NCBI GenBank assembly: GCA_965659945.1
Contig: CBFHYJ010000068.1
Coordinates: forward strand, 1-7,955
Direction: 5' to 3'
DNA from: VMDJ01 sp965659945
GTDB lineage: Bacteria; Pseudomonadota; Gammaproteobacteria; Chromatiales; Chromatiaceae
DNA length: 7,955 nucleotides
Of the stretch, positions 1 through 6,927 are shown one piece after another. The notes under the pieces are model-generated. The model did no database searches. It was not told where the DNA came from and saw only the letters and a program-made list of their open reading frames with translations. Every line of letters starts with the position of its first letter. Position 1 is the stretch's first letter. The position numbers were made by a program, and so were the translations under genes.

Positions 1-3000
1 GCGGCGCTGGCGGTCAGTTTGCGCAATACGCTGAAATATCGGTAAAGCGCCAAGTGACCCGTGATGGCCAGTCACTGTATTTCTTAAATGGTGTGAAGTG
101 TCGTCGTCGCGACATTACCGATCTGTTCTTAGGTACCGGTCTTGGCCCTCGTAGTTACTCGATCATCGAGCAGGGCATGATCTCGCGCATTATTGAGGCA
201 CGTCCTGAAGAGTTGCGTGTTTACTTAGAAGAAGCTGCAGGTATTTCTAAGTACAAAGAACGCCGCCGCGAAACCGAAAATCGTATTAAGCACACTCGTG
301 AAAACCTTGAGCGTTTAGATGACTTACGTGAAGAGGTTGAGAAGCAGTTGGTACGTTTAGAGCGTCAAGCAGCAACCGCTGAAAAATACAAAATCTTGCG
401 TGACGATGAGCGTCGCTCACGAGCTGAATTACTCGCCTTGCGTCTGACGTCGATGCGTGAAGATGTGGAACGCCATGATCGTAAGATTGCAGAACAACAA
501 AATGCACTTGAAGCAGTTGTCACTGAGCAGCGTGGTGTTGAGTCTGAAATCGAATCACAACGTGCGGCTCACCTTGAGGCGAATGACCACTTTAATCAGG
601 TACAGGGCCAGTTCTACTCAATAGGTTCTGAGATTGCGCGTTTAGAAGAGGCGATTCAGTTTGCGCGTGAACAACGTCGCCAACAAGAAGCTGATTTAGA
701 GCAAGCGAAGCATGCGTTGAAAGAAGCGCAAAGCCTGAGTGAACAAGATAACAGCAAGCTGCAAGAGCTTGCTGATCAGTTAGAAAAAGATCGGCCAATG
801 CTCGAAGAGATGCGTGCAGCTGAAGAGGCGGCGCGCCAAACCTTGCAAGATGCTGAGCATGCGATGCAGAAGTGGCAAAGTGAGTGGGATGAGTTCACAG
901 CAAAGTCGAATGAACCGTCACAGCAAGCTCAGGTTGAGCGCACCCGTATCAATCACATTGAGCAGCAAGAGCAGCAGCTGAAACGTCGCATCGATCGTAA
1001 TCGCGAAGAGCAAGAGCGTTTAGGTGATATCACTCTAGAAGCTGAGATTAAAGAGTTACAGCGTCGCGAAGAAGAAAGCGCATCTGTAGTTGAGTCTGCG
1101 CAATCACAAGTGGCTCAAGCGCAACAACAGATCGAGCAAGCGCGCGATCAGATTAACGATAAGCAACAAAAGCTGAATGAGTCGCAATCTGAATTACAAA
1201 CCTTGAGTGGTCGTTTGTCTTCTCTTCAAGCATTGCAGCAAGCGGCTAAAGGTGAAGATAACGAAGCCTTGAATAGCTGGTTATCAAATAGAGGTTTAGA
1301 AGCGTCATCTCGACTGCTAAATACCATTGAAGTCGATTCAGGCTGGCAAACGGCTGTAGAGGTGGCTTTAGGCCATCACTTGCAAGCGGTGGTTGTGGAT
1401 GATTTGAATGGCTTTGGTCAAGATGTCGAGGCAATGGCTAAAGCGGGCGCTAAGTTGTTTGCAACATCGGCATCTGCAGGAGCGGCGATTGCGGGTTCTT
1501 TGGCGGAAAAGGTTAAAGGTCCTGCGGGATTGCAGCATTTATTAGGCTCTGTGTTATGTGCCGATGATGTGCAAAGCGCTTTAGCGAAGAGTGGTTCGTT
1601 GCAAGCAGGCCAGTCTTTTATAACCCCTCAGGGTGCGTTGATAGGTCAGGGTTGGTTGAGTCTTCATCGTAGTGATTCTGAGCAAGACGGTGTGTTATCA
1701 CGAGAGCAAGAAATCCGTCAGCTTACACAGCGTGAGCAAGACCTTGGTCCTGTTATTGCGTCTTTACAAGAAACGCTAAATGCTGCACGTGAAGCGTTAA
1801 AAACAGCAGAGTTTGAGCGCGATCAAACTCAACAGAAGCGTGATGCGGCGAATAAGCAGCTGAGTGAAGTGAAGTCATTACTTAGCGGTAAATTGGCACG
1901 TGCTGAACAGATTCAACAGCGTGTTCAAGGCTTGGTTGAAGAAAGCCATGACTTAGCTGAGCAGTTGGCTCAAGGCGAGAAAGATATGGAAGCGGTGCGT
2001 AGTCGTTTACATGCAGCACTCGCTGAAGTGGATGAATTAGGTAAGAAGCGTGATCAGATGAGTGCTGAGCGTGAGTCGCATCGCAGTTCGCTTGATCAGG
2101 CGCGTGAAGCGGCGGCCGTAGCACGCAATAAACTGCATGAAGTGCAGTTGCGCGTTGAATCGACACGGACATCGGAAGACTCCTTGCGTTCGGGTATCGA
2201 TCGCATGCACTCGCAAGTTTCACAATTGAAAGGTCGAGTTGAAGAGCTCACCAAGATTTTGGGTGATGGTGCATCACCTGTGGGTGAGCAACAGCTTGAG
2301 CTTGAACAAAAGCTAGCTGCTCGCGTCGACGCTGAGAAAGCGCTAGGCGAAGCGCGTAAGCAACTTGAAGCGATTGATCATCGTTTGCGTGAATTAGAGC
2401 AGGGTCGTCATTCTATTGAGCAGCGCGTGCAAGATGAGCGCGGCAAGTTAGATGCGGCACGTATGGCTCGCCAAGAGGTTGTGGTGCGTGGTGGCACGAT
2501 TGAAGAGCAGTTGGCTGAAACCGGCTTTGAACTGCAACTGTTGATTGATGAGATGCCAGAAGAAGCGAATTCGCAAAGTTGGCAAAACAAAGTTGAAGAT
2601 TTAGCCACACAAATTCAACGTTTAGGTCCCATTAACTTGGCAGCGATCGATGAGTTTAAAGAGCAAAGTGAGCGTATGGATTATTTGAACCGTCAGAACG
2701 CTGACGTGACCAAATCGCTGACGACTCTTGAAGAAGCTATTAAAAAGATCGACCGTGAAACGCGGACGCGCTTTAAAGAGACCTTCGATAAAGTGGACAA
2801 CGGCTTTAAGACCTTGTTCCCGAAATTGTTTGGCGGTGGTCATGCCTATCTTGAGTTGACTGGTGAAGATCTGTTGGATACAGGAGTGACGGTTATGGCT
2901 CGTCCACCAGGTAAGCGTAACTCAAGCATTCATTTGTTATCGGGGGGTGAGAAAGCGATGACGGCGGTTGCGTTGGTCTTCTCGATCTTCCAATTGAACC

Positions 3001-3236
3001 CATCACCTTTCTGTATGCTCGACGAGGTCGATGCGCCGCTTGATGATGCCAATGTGGGTCGCTACTCGAATTTGGTTAAAGAGATGTCTGAACACGTTCA
3101 ATTCATCTTTATCACCCACAATAAAGTGACGATGGAGATTGCAAATCAGCTCTCAGGTGTCACTATGCAAGAACCAGGTGTATCTCGACTCGTATCTGTC
3201 GACGTTGAAGAGGCGGCCACGATGGCGGCACTTTAA
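1..3236 (+). CDS. smc: Chromosome segregation/condensation protein SMC (5' end cut off by window)
   Basis: SMC is the large coiled-coil ATPase that, with ScpA and ScpB, compacts and helps segregate the chromosome. The reading frame is open from base 3, so the GTG at 54 is internal and about 90-100 N-terminal residues, including the Walker A loop, lie outside the window. What remains is about 1077 residues, consistent with a family length near 1160. Visible in order are the rest of the N-terminal head (the EEAAGISKYKERR stretch near 228-266), a long Glu/Gln/Arg-rich coiled coil, a globular hinge at about 1245-1690 with the Gly/Ala-rich segments typical of SMC hinges, the returning coiled coil, and the C-terminal head. 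The head carries the ABC signature LSGGEKA (2937-2957), Walker B with its D-loop (FCMLDEVDAPLDD, from 3009) and the H-loop ITHNK (His codon 3117). The frame is intact. Smc rather than MukB is clear from the hinge and signature. First gene of the smc-zipA-ligA cluster. Confidence 0.97.
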   Translation, partial: GAGGQFAQYAEISVKRQVTRDGQSLYFLNGVKCRRRDITDLFLGTGLGPRSYSIIEQGMISRIIEARPEELRVYLEEAAGISKYKERRRETENRIKHTRENLERLDDLREEVEKQLVRLERQAATAEKYKILRDDERRSRAELLALRLTSMREDVERHDRKIAEQQNALEAVVTEQRGVESEIESQRAAHLEANDHFNQVQGQFYSIGSEIARLEEAIQFAREQRRQQEADLEQAKHALKEAQSLSEQDNSKLQELADQLEKDRPMLEEMRAAEEAARQTLQDAEHAMQKWQSEWDEFTAKSNEPSQQAQVERTRINHIEQQEQQLKRRIDRNREEQERLGDITLEAEIKELQRREEESASVVESAQSQVAQAQQQIEQARDQINDKQQKLNESQSELQTLSGRLSSLQALQQAAKGEDNEALNSWLSNRGLEASSRLLNTIEVDSGWQTAVEVALGHHLQAVVVDDLNGFGQDVEAMAKAGAKLFATSASAGAAIAGSLAEKVKGPAGLQHLLGSVLCADDVQSALAKSGSLQAGQSFITPQGALIGQGWLSLHRSDSEQDGVLSREQEIRQLTQREQDLGPVIASLQETLNAAREALKTAEFERDQTQQKRDAANKQLSEVKSLLSGKLARAEQIQQRVQGLVEESHDLAEQLAQGEKDMEAVRSRLHAALAEVDELGKKRDQMSAERESHRSSLDQAREAAAVARNKLHEVQLRVESTRTSEDSLRSGIDRMHSQVSQLKGRVEELTKILGDGASPVGEQQLELEQKLAARVDAEKALGEARKQLEAIDHRLRELEQGRHSIEQRVQDERGKLDAARMARQEVVVRGGTIEEQLAETGFELQLLIDEMPEEANSQSWQNKVEDLATQIQRLGPINLAAIDEFKEQSERMDYLNRQNADVTKSLTTLEEAIKKIDRETRTRFKETFDKVDNGFKTLFPKLFGGGHAYLELTGEDLLDTGVTVMARPPGKRNSSIHLLSGGEKAMTAVALVFSIFQLNPSPFCMLDEVDAPLDDANVGRYSNLVKEMSEHVQFIFITHNKVTMEIANQLSGVTMQEPGVSRLVSVDVEEAATMAAL

Positions 3237-3244
3237 TCAATCGC

Positions 3245-3252
3245 AAGGGGGA
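3245..3252 (+). promoter_or_regulatory. Shine-Dalgarno sequence for zipA
   Basis: The purine run AAGGGGGA ends five bases before the GTG at 3258. It decides the zipA start: the nearby ATG at 3268 is in another frame, and the GTG places the membrane helix at the expected N-terminal position. Confidence 0.8.
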
Positions 3253-3257
3253 TAACG

Positions 3258-4310
3258 GTGAGCTCAGATGAACTAAGACTGCTGCTATTAGGACTCGGTG
3301 TTCTTTTGGTTGTTGCGATCTATGTTGCTGACAAACTGAAGCGTGGTAGCAAGCTAAAGATGCCGCGCAAGCTCGAAGAGGTCGACGAGAGCGATCATTT
3401 GGATGATGACCTCGCGGGTGATGTGGGTGAGGTGCGCGTAAAGTCTGAACCAACCATAATGGAAACCTTGCAAGGCGATCCGCCTGTTGAAGAACCTGTC
3501 CCAGAAGACGTTGTTGATGAGCCTTTACTCAAAGGTGAGCCATCGTTTGAAGACGAGGTTGAGTTAGGTAAAGTGCCAGAGCTAGAGTCTGAGATTTTAG
3601 CTGAGCCACCGGTCATCACTGATATTGATCCAGCTGACCTAGTCTCTGAGGAAGAGGCTAAAGCACAGGATGAGGCTGAGTTCACACTTTCAGGTGAGGA
3701 ACCCAAAACGCCTGAGTTACCGATCCATCTTGATCCAGCACCGGCAGAACTGGTTGTGCCTAAGATGCCTGAGTTTACGGCTAAGCCGAAAGAAGAATCG
3801 CAGTTCGCCTTGGATTTTGATTTTGCTGCGACGGAAGATGAGCCTGAGGTTGAGCCAGAGGTGTATGAAGACAATCCTGATTTGCCTAAGAAGATTGTGC
3901 AGATCAATGTGATGCGCAAGAGCGGTCCTTTTAGCTTGGCTGAGATTCAGCGAGCAGCGAAAGAGGTTGACCTTCATTACGGTGAGATGGGGATCTATCA
4001 TCGTGAAACCGCGGCAAAACATACCTTGTTTAGTATGGCGAGTATGGTTGAGCCGGGTACTTTCCCGCAGGGCAAGAAAGCAGATTTTGCTACCCCAGGG
4101 TTAACTTTATTTGCGCAGATACCAGGACCACGTGATGGTATTGCGGTGTTTAGCGATATGTTGATGACGGCTGAACGTATGGCGACCATGTTGGATGCGG
4201 TGTTGTATGACGATACGCGCAGTAAGCTCACTCGCCAGAGCATTGATCACACTCGCGACAGTATCGCTGAGCATTTACGTAAAGTGGCTATCCTAAAAAA
4301 TAAACGATGA
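3258..4310 (+). CDS. zipA: Cell division protein ZipA, membrane anchor for FtsZ
   Basis: ZipA tethers FtsZ to the inner membrane and stabilises the early Z ring. The 350-residue product has the family's three parts. A hydrophobic helix lies at about residues 6-24 and is followed at once by basic residues (KLKRGSKLKMPRK), giving the N-out, C-in topology. A long linker at about 36-208 is rich in Glu, Asp, Pro and Val. The C-terminal FtsZ-binding domain runs from about 210 to 345, with GIYHR, LFSMASMVEPGTF and FATPGLTLFAQIPG matching conserved positions of E. coli ZipA. The start is GTG, chosen from the Shine-Dalgarno sequence at 3245-3252. It lies 21 bases after smc with no terminator between them, and its stop overlaps the ligA start, so all three are probably co-transcribed. 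The linker is markedly acidic, whereas that of E. coli is remembered as rich in Pro and Gln. Confidence 0.96.
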   Translation: MSSDELRLLLLGLGVLLVVAIYVADKLKRGSKLKMPRKLEEVDESDHLDDDLAGDVGEVRVKSEPTIMETLQGDPPVEEPVPEDVVDEPLLKGEPSFEDEVELGKVPELESEILAEPPVITDIDPADLVSEEEAKAQDEAEFTLSGEEPKTPELPIHLDPAPAELVVPKMPEFTAKPKEESQFALDFDFAATEDEPEVEPEVYEDNPDLPKKIVQINVMRKSGPFSLAEIQRAAKEVDLHYGEMGIYHRETAAKHTLFSMASMVEPGTFPQGKKADFATPGLTLFAQIPGPRDGIAVFSDMLMTAERMATMLDAVLYDDTRSKLTRQSIDHTRDSIAEHLRKVAILKNKR

Positions 4311-6532
4311 GTGATTTGTTCGCTGAAGAAGCGCGCGCAGAAGAGCTACGAAAGCTACTGCAATACCATAACCATCGTTATTACGTTCTCGACGACCCCG
4401 AGATCCCTGATATTGAATACGACAAACTGTTGCGTGAGTTGCAGCAGATTGAAGTGGATCGACCTGATTTAAGAACTATTGATTCACCAACTCAGCGTGT
4501 GGGTGGTGCAGCACTGGATGCCTTTGAGCAGGTCACTCATGTAATCCCGATGTTGTCATTAGATAACGCCTTTGATGTCGATGAGTTTGCAGCGTTTGAT
4601 CAACGTGTCAAAGATCGACTCGGTAGCTCGACGACTGTGCGGTATGCCGCAGAACCAAAGTTAGATGGTTTGGCTATCAGTTTGCGCTATGAGCAAGGTG
4701 TTTTGGTTCAGGCGGCTACGCGGGGCGATGGCACAACTGGCGAAAATGTAACGGCAAATGTGCGTACCATTGGTTCTATTCCGTTGCGCTTAAGTGGTGA
4801 TGATTATCCTGAGGTGCTTGAGGTTCGTGGCGAGATTTTCATGCCGAAAGCGGGCTTTGATGCCTTGAACGAACGTCAGCGCGCTAAGGGTGAAAAGACT
4901 TTCGCCAATCCACGTAATGCTGCTGCAGGATCACTTCGACAGCTCGATTCAAAGATTACTGCGACACGTCCCTTGGCTATGTATTGTTATGGCTTGGGTG
5001 AAGTGTTTGGGCATGCCATGGCGACTTCTCAATCCGAGAATATGCGCTTGCTCGCACACTGGGGTTTGCCAACATCACCTGAGCTTAAGGTATGTAAAGA
5101 TAGTGCTGAGTGCGCTACCTATTTCGCTTCAATTGGTGAGCGTCGCGACAGCTTGGCCTACGACATTGATGGCGTGGTGTTTAAGGTCGATCAAGTTGAT
5201 TTACAAAAGCAGCTAGGATTTGTTGCTCGAGCTCCACGATGGGCGATTGCACAAAAGTTCCCTGCCCAAGAGCAATTGACCTTGCTTGAAGCGGTTGAGT
5301 TTCAGGTAGGACGCACAGGCGCACTGACGCCTGTTGCGCGTTTGAAGCCCGTATTTGTCGGTGGTGTCACCGTCAGTAATGCAACGTTACACAATATGGA
5401 TGAGATTGAGCGCAAAGATATCCGTGTTGGCGATACGGTGATTGTGCGTCGCGCTGGTGATGTGATCCCTGAGGTTGTCTCGGCGGTGGTATCCGATCGC
5501 CCTGACGATGCGCAGCCTATTCACATGCCCGAGCAATGTCCTGTGTGTGAGTCGCAGGTGGTGAGGATTAGCGGAGAGGCTGTAGCGCGTTGTACCGGTG
5601 GCTTGTTCTGTCAGGCACAGCGTAAAGAAGCAATTAAACACTTCGCATCTCGTAAGGCGATGGATATTGATGGCTTGGGTGACAAGATTGTTGAGCAGCT
5701 TGTCGATGAGCAGCTAATAAAAGATCCAGCCGATTTGTTTGCTTTAGATGTGTCCACCGTAGCCAAGCTTGAGCGTATGGCTGTGAAGTCAGCGTCTAAT
5801 CTGATCTCAAGTCTAAATAAAGCTAAGCACACCACCTTGCCACGCTTTTTATTTTCGCTCGGTATCTTGGGAATTGGTGAAACCATGGCAATGAATATTG
5901 CTAACACCTTGGGCTCACTTGAGGCGGTGCAAAAGCTGACGTTGCACGATTTGGTCGAATTGAAGTTATCTCAAGCGAAAGCTTTTTTGAAATATGCATC
6001 AACTCTACCCAAAGAGTTGCGTGTCACTATGATGCAGCCGTCGATGGATTTGAAGTGGTGTAACAGTGCGCACATTGAAATGCTTGCTGAGCGATATGAT
6101 TCAGTTACTGATTTACTTAAGCAACCCCCTGAGGCTTTAGTTAACCAGCCTTCTATCAACATCGAAGGCTTAGGTGATGTGCTTGCTGAGAAGCTCGTGA
6201 TGTTCTTCCGTCAACCGCATAACCAAGATGTTTTAAATAAGCTGATAGCCGCCGGTGTGCAGTGGCCTGCGATCGATAAGGTGGATGTATCTGACAGTGA
6301 GCTGGCCGGTTTGTCATTTGTGCTGACGGGCACCTTATCGCAACCGCGTGATGCGTATAAGGCGCGTTTGTTAGCGGCTGGGGCGAAAGTGGTGGGTAGT
6401 GTGTCTAAGAACACAAATTACCTAGTTGCAGGTGAGTCTGCCGGTTCCAAGCTAAGCAAGGCTGAATCACTCGGTGTATCTGTCTTAGATGAAGCGGCCA
6501 TTGAGGCTATGTTGGCTAAGGCCGGCGTTTAG
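4307..6532 (+). CDS. ligA: NAD+-dependent DNA ligase LigA
   Basis: LigA seals nicks in duplex DNA during replication and repair, using NAD+ to adenylate an active-site lysine. All domains are present in the 741 residues. Domain Ia (about 1-70) holds the HNHRYYVLDDPEIPDIEYD region for NAD+ binding. The nucleotidyltransferase domain holds the KLDG motif with catalytic Lys118, Arg139, Glu176, the DGVVFK motif (288-293) and Lys317. An OB fold follows, then a zinc finger with Cys411, Cys414, Cys429 and Cys435, spaced as in the E. coli enzyme. Next come the helix-hairpin-helix (HhH) region and a C-terminal BRCT domain (about 665-741, FVLTGTLSQPRDAYK onward). E. coli LigA has 671 residues; most of the excess is a roughly 60-residue extra segment in the HhH region (see 5960-6154). 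The ATG overlaps the zipA stop as ATGA and has no good Shine-Dalgarno sequence of its own, suggesting translational coupling. No terminator is visible after the stop. Confidence 0.98.
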   Translation: MSDLFAEEARAEELRKLLQYHNHRYYVLDDPEIPDIEYDKLLRELQQIEVDRPDLRTIDSPTQRVGGAALDAFEQVTHVIPMLSLDNAFDVDEFAAFDQRVKDRLGSSTTVRYAAEPKLDGLAISLRYEQGVLVQAATRGDGTTGENVTANVRTIGSIPLRLSGDDYPEVLEVRGEIFMPKAGFDALNERQRAKGEKTFANPRNAAAGSLRQLDSKITATRPLAMYCYGLGEVFGHAMATSQSENMRLLAHWGLPTSPELKVCKDSAECATYFASIGERRDSLAYDIDGVVFKVDQVDLQKQLGFVARAPRWAIAQKFPAQEQLTLLEAVEFQVGRTGALTPVARLKPVFVGGVTVSNATLHNMDEIERKDIRVGDTVIVRRAGDVIPEVVSAVVSDRPDDAQPIHMPEQCPVCESQVVRISGEAVARCTGGLFCQAQRKEAIKHFASRKAMDIDGLGDKIVEQLVDEQLIKDPADLFALDVSTVAKLERMAVKSASNLISSLNKAKHTTLPRFLFSLGILGIGETMAMNIANTLGSLEAVQKLTLHDLVELKLSQAKAFLKYASTLPKELRVTMMQPSMDLKWCNSAHIEMLAERYDSVTDLLKQPPEALVNQPSINIEGLGDVLAEKLVMFFRQPHNQDVLNKLIAAGVQWPAIDKVDVSDSELAGLSFVLTGTLSQPRDAYKARLLAAGAKVVGSVSKNTNYLVAGESAGSKLSKAESLGVSVLDEAAIEAMLAKAGV
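5960..6154 (+). other. Extra segment within the LigA HhH domain (residues about 552-616)
   Basis: In E. coli LigA, as recalled, the helix beginning GTLEAL runs within about 17 residues into the hairpin VPDVG. Here the matching start, GSLEAV (536-541), is separated from the matching hairpin IEGLG (619-623) by about 60 additional residues. The segment is in frame, has the same codon style as its surroundings, and contains Cys, Trp and Met residues with several predicted short helices. Just before the hairpin, the stretch DSVTDLLKQPPEALV (598-612) resembles GSLEAVQKLTLHDLV (536-550), which could mean partial duplication of the helix. The exact edges are uncertain by 10-15 residues. Confidence 0.7.
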
Positions 6533-6552
6533 TCGTTTAAATCCTGAATTGT

Positions 6553-6581
6553 TTCAGTCCTGAAAGACATGCCGGTATTCT
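6553..6581 (+). promoter_or_regulatory. Possible weak sigma-70 promoter for the small exported-protein gene
   Basis: A TATTCT box at 6576-6581 matches four of six bases of the -10 consensus. TTCAGT at 6553-6558 is a poor -35 box (three of six) at a 17-base spacing. Initiation would fall near 6588, giving a leader of about 20 bases that still includes the ribosome binding site. The match is weak and the gene could instead be read through from ligA. Confidence 0.22.
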
Positions 6582-6596
6582 CTCCTCATATTCCAC

Positions 6597-6604
6597 AAGG
6601 AGAG
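6597..6604 (+). promoter_or_regulatory. Strong Shine-Dalgarno sequence for the small exported-protein gene
   Basis: AAGGAGAG, with the GGAG core at 6599-6602, lies six bases before the ATG at 6609. It is nearly ideal and is the best argument that this short reading frame is a real, well-translated gene. Confidence 0.85.
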
Positions 6605-6608
6605 ATAA

Positions 6609-6860
6609 ATGAAACTACTCAAAACACTGTCTATCGCTAGCGTGATGGGTGCTATGTCACTCTCAGGTAATGTTCTTGCTGATAATGTTTGTAAAGGCAT
6701 AGCTGAGAATGATTGCTCTGCATCTAATGCTTGTCGTTGGGTTGATTCGTATAAGCGCAAAGATGGTCGCGACGTACAGGGCTATTGCCGTAATGCACCG
6801 CGTAATATGAAAGATATTTCAGGCATGCTTGATCGCATGAAAAAGCTAGCAGATCCATAA
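6609..6860 (+). CDS. Small exported four-cysteine protein of unknown function (83 aa)
   Basis: I do not recognise this family and assign no function. The product opens with a clear Sec signal peptide: Lys2 and Lys5, a hydrophobic core at about 6-19, and a VLA motif that predicts signal peptidase I cleavage after Ala24. There is no lipobox, so a soluble periplasmic or secreted protein of about 59 residues is expected. The mature part has four cysteines (28, 36, 42, 60) in a C-x7-C-x5-C-W-x16-C arrangement, with Trp43-44 region CRW and a closing GYCR, suggesting two disulfide bonds. The tail at about 64-83 is probably an amphipathic helix. Net charge of the mature form is slightly positive, about +3. 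The strong Shine-Dalgarno sequence fixes the start. The TAA stop begins at 6858, and a terminator lies 24 bases beyond. It may be transcribed alone or as the tail of the ligA transcript. Confidence 0.85.
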   Translation: MKLLKTLSIASVMGAMSLSGNVLADNVCKGIAENDCSASNACRWVDSYKRKDGRDVQGYCRNAPRNMKDISGMLDRMKKLADP

Positions 6861-6884
6861 AACATTATTTGGCTTCTTTTTAGT

Positions 6885-6927
6885 AAGCCGACTTGTTATC
6901 GTTAAACGGTAACTTGTCGGTTTTTTT
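6885..6927 (+). terminator. Rho-independent terminator after the small exported-protein gene
   Basis: The outer stem pairs AAGCCGAC (6885-6892) with GTCGGTTT (6916-6923). After a TT/TT internal mismatch, the inner stem pairs GTTATCG (6895-6901) with CGGTAAC (6907-6913), closed by a five-base loop. A run of seven T (6921-6927) follows directly. The opposite strand lacks a matching T run, so it works in the + direction. It ends exactly where the antiporter ATG begins. Confidence 0.88.

Noticed and set aside
54..56. GTG at 54 as the start of smc
   Set aside because: The frame continues upstream to the window edge with residues (GGQFAQYAEISVKRQ) that fit the SMC head just before this point, so the true start lies outside.
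1882..2223. Minus-strand open frame of 113 codons within smc
   Set aside because: It lies opposite the SMC coiled coil, has unlikely His- and Leu-rich composition and no recognisable motif. It is a shadow of the real frame.
3395..3919. Minus-strand open frame of 174 codons opposite the zipA linker
   Set aside because: Its product is a low-complexity Ser/Gly/Thr string, the mirror of the Glu/Asp/Pro codons of the ZipA linker. It has no domain and sits inside a confident gene.
6559..6591. Heat-shock (sigma-32) promoter: CCTGAAA at 6559-6565 and CCTCATAT at 6584-6591
   Set aside because: The boxes match fairly well, but the 18-base spacing is too long and transcription would start at or inside the ribosome binding site of the small gene.
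6589..6597. DnaA-box-like sequence TATTCCACA before the small gene
   Set aside because: It differs from the TTWTNCACA consensus in the leading bases, is single, and there is no origin context.
6554..6760. Minus-strand open frame of 68 codons across the ligA to small-gene gap
   Set aside because: It overlaps the small exported-protein gene, which has a much stronger ribosome binding site, a signal peptide and a terminator.
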